Notes under the pieces: model-generated
What the model saw: the letters and a program-made list of their open reading frames with translations, nothing else
Told to the model about the DNA's origin: nothing
Databases searched by the model: none
In this document: positions 1-6,837 of the stretch, one piece after another
How the letters are laid out: every line of letters begins with the position of its first letter
How positions within the stretch are numbered: position 1 is the stretch's first letter
Assembly (NCBI GenBank): GCA_964366875.1
Contig: CAYIVF010000002.1
Span: 1 to 53,234 of the forward strand
Source of the DNA: CAYIVF01 sp964366875
Lineage (GTDB): Bacteria; Patescibacteriota; Minisyncoccia; Minisyncoccales; Staskawiczbacteraceae
Direction of reading: 5' to 3'
DNA length: 53,234 bases
Program-made: the position numbers and the translations under genes

Positions 1-338
1 CAAGAACAATATCGCCCTTTAATGACGAATTAGCCGTAAAATCTGTAAGAAAAACTGGCCGCTGTATTGTGGCAGACAATGATTGGCTTCATTGTGGATT
101 TTCGGCCGAGGTGGCTGCCCGAATTTATGAAAAATGTTTTGGCAAATTAAAATGTCCAATTGAAAGAATAGGTTTTGCGCCCACTCCTTGTCCCACAGCA
201 AGGCATTTGGAAAACGAGTTTTATTCCAACGCAATTAAAATTATAAGAACTGCCGAAAAGATGTTGAAATTGAGCCCTACGGATTTGTCAAAAGAAGAAT
301 TTTATAGCCACGAGAAGAGATTTAAAGGTCCATTTTAA
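1..338 (+). CDS. Thiamine-dependent dehydrogenase E1-beta / transketolase C-terminal domain protein (5' truncated)
   Basis: The reading frame is open from the left edge (frame starting at base 3) to TAA at 336-338, so this is the last ~111 codons of a longer gene. The visible part matches the C-terminal domain shared by 2-oxoacid dehydrogenase E1-beta subunits and transketolases: a KTGRC-I-V segment after a PFNDEL stretch, then GFSAEVAARIYEKCF, a CPIERIGF strand and a P-x-CPTARHLENEF motif. This domain contributes to the dimer and cofactor-binding interface of thiamine-diphosphate enzymes. It lies 24 bp before gmhA, which uses sedoheptulose 7-phosphate, a transketolase product. A transketolase-like role feeding heptose synthesis is therefore possible, but the motifs look more E1-beta-like and the substrate cannot be read from this fragment. 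Confidence 0.72.
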   Translation, partial: RTISPFNDELAVKSVRKTGRCIVADNDWLHCGFSAEVAARIYEKCFGKLKCPIERIGFAPTPCPTARHLENEFYSNAIKIIRTAEKMLKLSPTDLSKEEFYSHEKRFKGPF

Positions 339-362
339 TTTAAGGTAATTAATTACAAAAAC

Positions 363-971
363 ATGGAAAATATAAAAGCCAGAGAGTTCGCTAAAAATTA
401 TTTAGATGAATTAAAAAAAATTTTAGACCTGATGGAGGAGGATCTATTAGGTAAAATAGAAGAATTAGCAGTTTTGCTGCAAGAAGCGAAAAACAAAAAA
501 AATAGAATTTTTATGATGGGAAATGGGGGTTCTGGTTCAACCTCTTCCCATTTTGCTGAAGACCTTTCAAAGGGAACAATAGTCGGAGAGTCGTTGAGAT
601 TTAAAGCCATATCTCTATCAGACAGCATGCCTACAATGCTGGCATGGGCAAATGACAGCAGTTACGACGATATTTTTGTTGAGCAGTTAAAAAATTTAAT
701 GGAGCCAGGCGACATTGTGATTGGCATAAGCGGCAGCGGTAATTCAAAAAATGTAATTAAAGCGATTGAATATGCCAACAACAATGGCGGCGTCACAGTC
801 GGATTTTCAGGATATGACGGCGGAAAATTGATTAAATGCGCCAAGATTAATGTCCATGTGCCGAATTTCAGCATGCAAAGGGTAGAGGATATACACATGA
901 TGGTTGCTCATATTTTGATGGCTTTATTGCTGGAAATGGAAAAATTTAGTAGCCAAGAAAAAAAATCTTAA
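363..971 (+). CDS. gmhA: Sedoheptulose-7-phosphate isomerase (GmhA-like SIS-domain protein)
   Basis: A 202-residue SIS-domain protein that should convert sedoheptulose 7-phosphate to D-glycero-D-manno-heptose 7-phosphate in the cytoplasm, the first committed step of activated heptose synthesis. It shows the phosphosugar-binding GNGGSGST loop (~residues 53-60), HFAEDLSKG with the expected catalytic Glu near 66, the ISGSGNS loop (~122-128) and EDIHMMVAH with the expected catalytic His near 178. The length is normal for GmhA. hddA (5106) and the hddC-gmhB fusion (6834) lie downstream, so the GDP-heptose route is complete in this window, which strongly supports the call over a generic SIS protein. 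No Shine-Dalgarno is visible; the ATG follows an A-rich stretch. Confidence 0.9.
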   Translation: MENIKAREFAKNYLDELKKILDLMEEDLLGKIEELAVLLQEAKNKKNRIFMMGNGGSGSTSSHFAEDLSKGTIVGESLRFKAISLSDSMPTMLAWANDSSYDDIFVEQLKNLMEPGDIVIGISGSGNSKNVIKAIEYANNNGGVTVGFSGYDGGKLIKCAKINVHVPNFSMQRVEDIHMMVAHILMALLLEMEKFSSQEKKS

Positions 972-1018
972 AACCCAATTCTAAAATAATTTTTAATTAT
1001 TAATAAACAAAAAAATAT

Positions 1019-1726
1019 ATGTGCTGGCTGGATAAAAAATCTATTGAACAAATGCTAAAGATAAGAGATGATTTTGATATCTCTACTTTTGTGGAGACAG
1101 GAACATTTAAGGGTATAAACGCAAAATTCCACGCCCAGAATTTTAAAGAAGTGCTTACTTGCGACATAATAGACGAATATCTTAGGGTCGCTACAAAAAG
1201 GCTTGAGCCGTATAAAAACGTATTTGTTTACAAGCAATCAAGTCCTGATTTTTTGAAATTATTTATTCAAAAATATAACGAGCAGGGAAGAAAGGATATT
1301 GTTTTTATGTTTCTTGATGCCCATTTCTATGACCCCTCGCTTCCGCCGGATGAAAAATGGGTTGTTATTAACGAACTGAAAGCGTTAAAAGGTTTTAAAA
1401 ATTGCGTAATTTGTATCCATGATTTTGATTGCGAAGGGTTGGGACATTGCGTTTACGATGGTGAAAGTTTGGGTTGGCCATTAATAAAAAATGACTTAAT
1501 GAAGGTTAATACAGATTTCTCCCTTTATACAAATACTAAAGAATTCTGCCAGATTTATGATGAAAAAACAATTGCTAACGTACCCGGTATTGCTTTAGAC
1601 GCAGATACTTTAGATAATATCAGATACGCTTATAGCGCTGAGAGGCTGACTTACAGGGGGATTTTGTATTGTACCCCGAGAAAATTAGATTTAAATAATT
1701 TTCAGCTTAAAGAATTTAAGCCATAG
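1019..1726 (+). CDS. Putative class I SAM-dependent methyltransferase-like protein
   Basis: A 235-residue cytoplasmic protein. FVETGTFKG (~25-33) resembles the SAM-binding glycine-rich loop of class I methyltransferases, a DI acidic strand follows near residue 50, and FLDAHFYDP (~97-105) could be the post-strand-4 loop. The pattern resembles small methyltransferase-like proteins common in polysaccharide loci, but I see no diagnostic catalytic motif. It lies between gmhA and a short-chain dehydrogenase in the same direction, 47 bp after gmhA and 10 bp before the next gene, so it probably belongs to the heptose-modification transcript. O-methylation of a sugar is a plausible role; the substrate is unknown. 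C-rich positions near the end (FCQIYDEK, YCTPRK) have no assigned role. Confidence 0.55.
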   Translation: MCWLDKKSIEQMLKIRDDFDISTFVETGTFKGINAKFHAQNFKEVLTCDIIDEYLRVATKRLEPYKNVFVYKQSSPDFLKLFIQKYNEQGRKDIVFMFLDAHFYDPSLPPDEKWVVINELKALKGFKNCVICIHDFDCEGLGHCVYDGESLGWPLIKNDLMKVNTDFSLYTNTKEFCQIYDEKTIANVPGIALDADTLDNIRYAYSAERLTYRGILYCTPRKLDLNNFQLKEFKP

Positions 1727-1736
1727 TAATAATTAT

Positions 1737-2516
1737 ATGGATTTGGACTTAAAAAATAAATATGCGTTAATAACAGGCGGCAGCCATGGAATCGGCCGTT
1801 CCATTGCTTTGGCTTTGGCTGAAGAGGGGTGCAATGTGGCGATTTGCGCGATTAATGAAGAAGAAGTCCAAGAAGTTGTGAAAGAAATAAAATTAAAAGG
1901 AGTCCAAGCTATTGGCATAGTTGCCGATGTAATGATTCGCGCAGATATTGATCGCGTAATAAAGACAGTTATAAATTCCTGGGGGACAATCGGTATTTTA
2001 GTAAATAACGTTGGCGGAGGAGGCAGGTGGGGCAGTTCGATTGTTGAGGAAACAAAAGAAGATGTATGGTTAGATGTTTATAATAAAAACGCTTTGGCGG
2101 CAGTTCGTTTTACCATGCGCGTTATCCCTTTTATGAAAAAACAAAAATGGGGCAGAGTGGTAACAATTAGTTCTATTTGCGGCCGCGAAGGAGGCGGCAG
2201 GCCATGGTTTAATATGGCAAAAGCCGCAGAGATTAGCCTTATGAAGACGTTAGCAATGAATCCTGACTTAGCAAGAGATGGAATTACCTTTAATAGCGTT
2301 GCTCCTGGTCCGATTATGATACCTGATACGGGTTGGGAAAAAGAGCAAAAAGAGAATCCCGAAGCATTTAAAAAAATTGTGGAAAAAATTCCACTCGGCA
2401 GGTTAGGCGCGCCAGGGGAAGTTGCTAGCCTTGTCGCCTTTCTTTGTTCTGCTAAAGCAAGTTTAATTAATGGAGCCTGTGTGGCTATAGATGGCGGAGA
2501 AAGCAAAAGTTTTTAA
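1737..2516 (+). CDS. Short-chain dehydrogenase/reductase with Tyr-to-Phe substitution in the active site
   Basis: A 259-residue classical SDR with the NAD(P)-binding TGGSHGIGR loop (~14-22), an NNVGGGG segment equivalent to NNAG, a VTISS strand carrying the catalytic Ser, and the terminal CVAIDGG motif. The usual YxxxK active site reads FNMAK (codon TTT at the Tyr position), so the general acid/base Tyr is absent while Ser and Lys remain. In canonical SDRs this would cripple oxidoreductase activity; it may be a specialised or non-redox member. It sits in the heptose block between a methyltransferase-like gene and an epimerase homologue (21 bp gap), which suggests a step in modifying the heptose or its nucleotide-activated form. 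The call as an SDR is firm; the reaction is not. Confidence 0.82.
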   Translation: MDLDLKNKYALITGGSHGIGRSIALALAEEGCNVAICAINEEEVQEVVKEIKLKGVQAIGIVADVMIRADIDRVIKTVINSWGTIGILVNNVGGGGRWGSSIVEETKEDVWLDVYNKNALAAVRFTMRVIPFMKKQKWGRVVTISSICGREGGGRPWFNMAKAAEISLMKTLAMNPDLARDGITFNSVAPGPIMIPDTGWEKEQKENPEAFKKIVEKIPLGRLGAPGEVASLVAFLCSAKASLINGACVAIDGGESKSF

Positions 2517-2537
2517 ACTTTAATTTAGTGTCATATT

Positions 2538-3551
2538 ATGATAGAAAAAAATATTTTAGAAAATTTTAAAGGAAAAAATACTTTAGTGACTGGTGGAACT
2601 GGCATGATTGGCAGACAAGTGGTTGATATTTTATGCAATGCCGGAGCTAATGTTAAAATTGTTTCTTTAGACAACATAAATGTAGACAGCCGAGCCGAAC
2701 ATATTTTCGGCGATTTGACTAACTTTGAGTTTTGCAAAGAAATAACCAAAAATGTTGATTTTGTTTTTCATTTAGCCGGCATAAAGGGCTCAATTGAAGT
2801 AACTAAAACAAAACCAGCTAGTTTTTTCGTGCCTCTTCTGCAGTTTAACACTAATGTTTTAGAAGCATGCCGGCTTAACAGTGTTAAAAAAATTGTTTAT
2901 ACTAGTTCTATCGGGGCTTACGCTTCAGCTGAAGTTTTTAAGGAATCTGAAAATCTTGAAGGGTCCCCTATGGATATGTTCCCTGGCTGGGCGAAAAGAA
3001 TGGCTGAGTTGCAAGTTCAGGCCTATAAAATTCAATACGGTTTAGATAATTTTTCTATTGTAAGGCCCTGTAATGTTTATGGTCCGGGTGATAATTTTGA
3101 TCCTGAAAATGCCATGGTCATTCCTTCTTTAATGTATCGGATTTATCATAAAGAAGACCCGGTTGTGGTTTGGGGCGATGGAAAGGCAATTCGGGACTTT
3201 GCTTATAGCCGAGATGTGGCGGAAGGAGTAATTTTAGCTCTTTATTACGGAACTAACTCTAAGTTTGTAAATTTGGCTAGCGGCAAGGGATATTCAATCA
3301 AAGAATTATTAGAAACATTGCGCAGTTTTTTGGATTTTAATTATAAATTTGATGCTGAAAAGCCATCGGGATTTCCTAAAAGAGTTATGGATATATCTTT
3401 AGCTAAAGAGTTAATTCACTACAATCCAACAACTTCTTTGTTAGATGGTCTTAAAGAAACCTGGGATTGGTATGTAAAAAATCAAGAGGAATACTTAAAA
3501 AGAAAAAATTATTTTCGAGCAAACGAGAGTAATTCAGAAACTAATTTCTGA
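2538..3551 (+). CDS. NAD-dependent epimerase/dehydratase homologue, GDP-fucose-synthase-like with degenerate active site
   Basis: A 337-residue extended SDR. It has the VTGGTGMIG nucleotide loop (~17-25), an FHLAG segment, CNVYGPGDNF and a substrate-domain WGDGKAIRDFAY motif, so it aligns with GDP-4-keto-6-deoxymannose epimerase-reductases (WcaG/Fcl). Three catalytic positions differ: the Tyr of YxxxK is Pro (reads PGWAK), the Cys expected in a GSSCxYP motif is missing (TSSIGAY), and the His of NSHVIP is Met (NAMVIP). Either the protein has a changed chemistry or it is a non-catalytic partner of the next epimerase homologue at 4144. The last ~12 codons (FRANESNSETNF) are encoded by an inverted repeat at 3529-3556 and look like an acquired tail. 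Confidence 0.78.
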   Translation: MIEKNILENFKGKNTLVTGGTGMIGRQVVDILCNAGANVKIVSLDNINVDSRAEHIFGDLTNFEFCKEITKNVDFVFHLAGIKGSIEVTKTKPASFFVPLLQFNTNVLEACRLNSVKKIVYTSSIGAYASAEVFKESENLEGSPMDMFPGWAKRMAELQVQAYKIQYGLDNFSIVRPCNVYGPGDNFDPENAMVIPSLMYRIYHKEDPVVVWGDGKAIRDFAYSRDVAEGVILALYYGTNSKFVNLASGKGYSIKELLETLRSFLDFNYKFDAEKPSGFPKRVMDISLAKELIHYNPTTSLLDGLKETWDWYVKNQEEYLKRKNYFRANESNSETNF

Positions 3552-3556
3552 ATTAC
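3529..3556. repeat. Perfect 12-bp inverted repeat at the end of the epimerase gene
   Basis: GTAATTCAGAAA at 3529-3540 and its exact reverse complement at 3545-3556 are separated by CTAA. The structure spans the last codons and the stop codon of the upstream gene. There is no T-run after it, so it is not a classical intrinsic terminator; it may instead slow exonucleases or be a small inserted palindrome. Similar GAGC/CGAG words lie on both sides. Confidence 0.75.
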
Positions 3557-3611
3557 CGAGCGAGCAATGAAAATATAGGATATTAAACTATATTTCAAAG
3601 AATTTTAAAAT

Positions 3612-4142
3612 ATGACCCAAGTATTAAAAACAAAATTAGACGGCGTTTTAATGTTCCAGTTAGAGCATAATGAAGACCACAGGGGAACCTATACTCAGCT
3701 TTACCATAAGGCAGATTATGCAGAAATTATTAAGAGAGAATTGGGAAAGGATGTAGAATTTGTTGAGGATGATTTTGCCGCATCCTCAAAAAATGTTTTA
3801 AGAGGCATTCACGGCGACGACAGAACCTGGAAGTTGGTAACTTGTTTGTCGGGAAAGTTTTACATAGTGGTTGTTAACTGCGATGAAAGTTCCAATAATT
3901 TTGGCCAGTGGCAGAATTTTATTTTGACCAAAGAAAATGGAAAGCAATTATTAATACCGCCAAAACACGGGCATGCTTATTTGGTTTTGAGCGATAACGC
4001 AGTGTTCCATTATAAGCAGTCCTGTTATTATCAAGGCATGGAAAAACAATTTACTTACAAATATGACGACCCCAGATTTAAGATTTGGTGGCCGATAAAA
4101 AACCCCATAACTTCTCTAAGGGATGAAATGGGGCATATATAA
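3612..4142 (+). CDS. RmlC-family cupin, putative NDP-4-keto-sugar 3,5-epimerase
   Basis: A 176-residue protein of the dTDP-4-dehydrorhamnose 3,5-epimerase (RmlC) fold, cytoplasmic. Visible family features are EDHRGTYTQLY near the start, the LRGIH strand with the catalytic His (~64), KLVTCLSGKFYIVVV, and IPPKHGHAYLVLSD followed by a YY-Q-x-x-E segment. The usual Gln-Asn-x-Ser after the first strand is replaced by DDFAASSKNV, so the substrate pocket differs from true RmlC. No rmlA, rmlB or rmlD homologue is nearby, and the gene lies between two GDP-sugar reductase-like epimerase homologues in a heptose block. A role on a GDP-4-keto-heptose, as in 6-deoxy-heptose pathways of Campylobacter, is more likely than dTDP-rhamnose synthesis; this is inference. 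Confidence 0.78.
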   Translation: MTQVLKTKLDGVLMFQLEHNEDHRGTYTQLYHKADYAEIIKRELGKDVEFVEDDFAASSKNVLRGIHGDDRTWKLVTCLSGKFYIVVVNCDESSNNFGQWQNFILTKENGKQLLIPPKHGHAYLVLSDNAVFHYKQSCYYQGMEKQFTYKYDDPRFKIWWPIKNPITSLRDEMGHI

Positions 4143-4143
4143 T

Positions 4144-5109
4144 ATGAACCAAAAAACAGATTTTTATAAAGATAAAAAAGTTTTAGTGGCTGGCGGAGCC
4201 GGCTTTATCGGGACAAATTTAATAAAAAAACTTCTTTTGTTGGGAGCTAAAATAAAAGCGGCTGATATTAAAAAAGAGCCCCAATTAAAGGATGACAGAA
4301 TTGAATATCTAAATTGCGATTTTACCAAAAAAGAGGATTGCCAAAAAGCAGTTAAAGACATTGATTATGTTTTTATGGCCGCAGCCAATACTTCGGGAGC
4401 CGCAGTAATGGAAAAAACGCCTTTAGTTCATGTAACGCCTAATATTATCATGAACAGTTTAATGCTGGAAGCCAGTTACGAAGCAGGAGTAAAAAAGTTT
4501 TTATTTATAAGCAGTAATACTGTTTATCCGGTTTCAGACCAACCGGTAAAAGAGAGCGATATGAAATATGGCGATTTGTTTTCTAAATATTATTTTGTGG
4601 CTTGGATGAAGCAATTTTCAGAAGTGCTTTGCGAAATGTATACCAAAGTAAAAAATCCTATGAAGACAGTTGTGGTCAGGCCGGCAAATAGCTTTGGACC
4701 CTATAGCGATTTTGAATGGGAAACATCGCATGTTATTCCGGCTTTAATCAGAAAGGTTGTTGAAAGGCATAATCCAATAGAAGTTTGGGGCGATGGTTCA
4801 GATATTAAAGATTTTATTTATGTGGAAGATCTTGTTGAAGGGATGATTTTAGCAATGGAAAAGATTGAAAACTTTGAACCAATAAATATAGCTACCGGCA
4901 GGCCCTGCACTGTTAAAGAAATTTTAAACGCTATTTTAGTCGCCGATAATTATCAAGACGCGAAAATTGTTTTTAATACTTCCAAACCAACAATGATACC
5001 AAAGCGGCTGATTGACGCTTCAAAAGCAAAAGAGCTTTTGGGTTTTGAGGCAAAAACCTCATTAGACCAAGGCATTAAAAAAACCATTGATTGGTACAAA
5101 AATATATGA
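4144..5109 (+). CDS. NAD-dependent epimerase/dehydratase homologue lacking the catalytic Tyr
   Basis: A 321-residue extended SDR related to WcaG/GDP-sugar epimerases. VAGGAGFIGTN is the nucleotide loop, SSNTVYP replaces the GSSCxYP motif (Cys to Thr), FGPYSDFEWETSHVIP keeps the His of SHVIP, and VWGDGSDIKDFIYVEDL is the typical C-terminal substrate motif. Aligned on the conserved W-x-K, the YGWAK active site becomes VAWMK, so the catalytic Tyr is Val. I chose the ATG at 4144, just after the RmlC-like stop at 4142; an in-frame ATG at 4123 would overlap that gene by 20 bp and add seven residues. It is the second Tyr-less epimerase homologue flanking the RmlC-like gene. Its stop overlaps the hddA start (ATGA). 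Confidence 0.78.
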   Translation: MNQKTDFYKDKKVLVAGGAGFIGTNLIKKLLLLGAKIKAADIKKEPQLKDDRIEYLNCDFTKKEDCQKAVKDIDYVFMAAANTSGAAVMEKTPLVHVTPNIIMNSLMLEASYEAGVKKFLFISSNTVYPVSDQPVKESDMKYGDLFSKYYFVAWMKQFSEVLCEMYTKVKNPMKTVVVRPANSFGPYSDFEWETSHVIPALIRKVVERHNPIEVWGDGSDIKDFIYVEDLVEGMILAMEKIENFEPINIATGRPCTVKEILNAILVADNYQDAKIVFNTSKPTMIPKRLIDASKAKELLGFEAKTSLDQGIKKTIDWYKNI

Positions 5110-6104
5110 TTATTAGCAAAACACCTTTTCGTATTTCTTTTTTTGGAGGCGGAACGGATTACCCTGTTTGGTATGAAAAAAATGGCGGTTCGGTGTTAAG
5201 CACCACCATTAACAAATATTGTTACATAAATTGTCGGTATCTGCCGCCATTCTTTGACTATAAATATCGTATAAGGTATGCGGTTCGAGAGGAGGTTAAA
5301 AATATTTCTGAAATTGTGCATCCTTCTGTCAGAGAATGCTTAAAATTCTTAAATGTAAGCAATGGAATTGAAATGGTTCATACCAGCGATTTGCCGGCTA
5401 TGTCGGGGATTGGCTCTTCTTCCGCATTCACCGTAGGTTTTTTAAATAGTTTATACGCTTTGGCAGGAAAAATGGTTCCCAAAAAGCAATTGGCATTAAA
5501 CGCCATTTATGTTGAACAGGATTTAATAAAAGAAAATGTTGGTTCTCAAGACCAGACAGCAGCAGCTTTCGGCGGATTTAATCGGATAGATTTTGGCGGG
5601 GCCGAAGAAATCAATATTCATCCAGTAATTATTAGTCCAGAAAAACTAAAATTACTCCAGGACCATTTTATTTTGTTTTTTACCGGTTATTCAAGAGATG
5701 CTTCAGATATTGCCAAAGAACAAATAAAACAAACTCCCTCAAAATACAATGAATTATCTGCCATAAAAGCAATGGTAGACGAGGCAATGAGCATTCTTTA
5801 CAGCCAATCCCGCGGAATTGAAGATTTTGGAAAGCTTCTTCATGAATCATGGAAAATTAAAAGAAGCCTTACCAGCCTTATTTCAACAAACCAGATTGAT
5901 GAAATTTATGAAACCGCTATGAAAGCAGGAGCTATCGGAGGAAAATTATGCGGAGCAGGAGGGGGCGGTTTTATTCTCTTTTTCGCTCCGCCCGAAGTTC
6001 AACCACGCATAAAAGAAGCGTTAAAAAACTTATTATATGTGCCTTTTTCTTTTGAAACAGGAGGGAGCCAGGTAATTTTTAATAATCCGCAAGATTTTGT
6101 ATAA
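5106..6104 (+). CDS. hddA: D-glycero-D-manno-heptose 7-phosphate kinase (GHMP kinase)
   Basis: A 332-residue cytoplasmic GHMP-family kinase that phosphorylates C1 of D-glycero-D-manno-heptose 7-phosphate, giving the 1,7-bisphosphate for the GDP-heptose branch. The start TPFRISFFGGGTDYPVWY and the STTINKYCYI and CRYLPPFF segments are signatures of HddA rather than of galactokinases. The ATP-binding GHMP loop is PAMSGIGSSSAF (~94-105), and the C-terminal GGKLCGAGGGGF loop is intact. The start at 5106 forms an ATGA overlap with the previous stop and begins directly before the conserved motif; an upstream in-frame ATG at 5091 adds five residues. It is followed by the minus-strand Nudix gene and then hddC-gmhB. 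Confidence 0.9.
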   Translation: MIISKTPFRISFFGGGTDYPVWYEKNGGSVLSTTINKYCYINCRYLPPFFDYKYRIRYAVREEVKNISEIVHPSVRECLKFLNVSNGIEMVHTSDLPAMSGIGSSSAFTVGFLNSLYALAGKMVPKKQLALNAIYVEQDLIKENVGSQDQTAAAFGGFNRIDFGGAEEINIHPVIISPEKLKLLQDHFILFFTGYSRDASDIAKEQIKQTPSKYNELSAIKAMVDEAMSILYSQSRGIEDFGKLLHESWKIKRSLTSLISTNQIDEIYETAMKAGAIGGKLCGAGGGGFILFFAPPEVQPRIKEALKNLLYVPFSFETGGSQVIFNNPQDFV

Positions 6105-6128
6105 AAAAAGAGGAACATTATTCCTCTT
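6103..6128 (-). terminator. Intrinsic terminator of the minus-strand Nudix gene
   Basis: AAGAGGAA (6108-6115) and TTCCTCTT (6121-6128) form an 8-bp stem with a 5-nt loop. On the minus strand it is followed by a run of T (A-run at 6103-6109 on +). The position, 18 bp past the Nudix stop, fits termination of that gene. On + there is no T-run after the stem. Confidence 0.75.
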
Positions 6129-6145
6129 ACCTTGAATGTCGCACC

Positions 6146-6694
6146 TTAACAGACATATCTTTGGGCGAGAAAAGTGACAGCAATTGTTTTTGAGTCACAA
6201 ATATCGCCCTCGTAGATCATTTTGAGCCAATCTGTCCAATCAATCAGCAGGAGACCGCCGATTTCCATTTTTTCAGTTTCGTCCAGTTTTTGCTCTCCGT
6301 CTTTTTTGCAGTCGGTAGCTAATACTGGCATAAATGGAGTGAAACAGCTGGCTGGATCAAGCCAAATAGGCTTGCCAAGTTTTGTCAATTTGTCAGCGAC
6401 ATAGCCGGTTTCTTCTGTCAATTCTCTGCCGGCAGATACCAGAATATCTTCCTTGGGATTAGTCCCGCCTCCGGGAATCTCAAGGATACACTCATTTGCT
6501 CCTCGGCGAAATTGGAGCAGAGCAATGACCTTTTTTTCCGGAGTGAGGGGAAGGACTATGACAGGAGGGGTCTTTCCGCCCCAAAGCAAAAAATCCCTTG
6601 TTTCGCCATCAGGATCAGAAAAATACCTTTCCAGTATTACCTTGCCATAACGTTCAATCAGGATTTTTTCATGGTCGATTTCTGGAATGTTCAC
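6146..6694 (-). CDS. Nudix hydrolase
   Basis: A 182-residue minus-strand protein with a complete Nudix box: G-x5-E-x7-REL-x-EE-x-GY, read in GGTNPKEDILVSAGRELTEE and the following TGY (~77-99). An LLQFRRGANECILEIPGGG lead-in is typical of ADP-ribose or sugar-nucleotide pyrophosphatases. The start is GTG at 6692-6694, preceded by a strong Shine-Dalgarno at 6701-6708. The gene stands alone, antisense inside an otherwise co-directional heptose operon, has its own terminator, and is less AT-rich in its codons (many GCC, GGC, ATC, CTG) than its neighbours. These traits suggest recent acquisition. A role in hydrolysing GDP-heptose is conceivable from position alone, but its substrate cannot be told. 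Confidence 0.88.
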   Translation of the reverse strand: MNIPEIDHEKILIERYGKVILERYFSDPDGETRDFLLWGGKTPPVIVLPLTPEKKVIALLQFRRGANECILEIPGGGTNPKEDILVSAGRELTEETGYVADKLTKLGKPIWLDPASCFTPFMPVLATDCKKDGEQKLDETEKMEIGGLLLIDWTDWLKMIYEGDICDSKTIAVTFLAQRYVC

Positions 6695-6700
6695 AGAGGT

Positions 6701-6708
6701 CTCCTTTC
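6701..6708 (-). promoter_or_regulatory. Strong Shine-Dalgarno deciding a GTG start
   Basis: On the minus strand this reads GAAAGGAG, 6 nt before the GTG at 6694. Native genes in the window start without any such site, so it both sets the start and marks the gene as different. Confidence 0.75.
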
Positions 6709-6710
6709 AT

Positions 6711-6741
6711 TTGTCAAAGATCGTGTCAAAAATGCTATAAA
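6711..6741 (+). promoter_or_regulatory. Possible promoter for hddC-gmhB
   Basis: TTGTCA (6711-6716) and TATAAA (6736-6741) are 19 bp apart, and TG sits one base before the -10 (extended -10 form). It lies between the antisense Nudix gene and hddC, where a new promoter would be needed. The spacing is one to two bases longer than ideal. Confidence 0.4.
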
Positions 6742-6780
6742 ATAGAGTTTATTATATTATTATTATTTTGTCAAACGTTT

Positions 6781-6837
6781 ATGAATAATGAATCGTTAAT
6801 TATAAAAGCATCAGAAATTAATTTAAACTTATTATGA
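6781..6837 (+). other. Short open frame overlapping the hddC start
   Basis: An 18-codon frame (MNNESLIIKASEINLNLL) starts at ATG 6781 and ends in the TGA of an ATGA overlap with hddC. The same coupling geometry is used by real genes in this locus, so it could be a leader that couples translation to hddC. It could also be the last codons of a gene displaced when the Nudix gene inserted: the frame stays open a little upstream of the ATG. No Shine-Dalgarno or homology is recognised. Confidence 0.25.

Noticed and set aside
6104..6834. A duplicated hddA tail around the Nudix gene, as found for the other acquired genes
   Set aside because: The sequence before hddC encodes KASEINLNLL and does not match the hddA end (NNPQDFV), so this insertion does not show the tail-duplication pattern.
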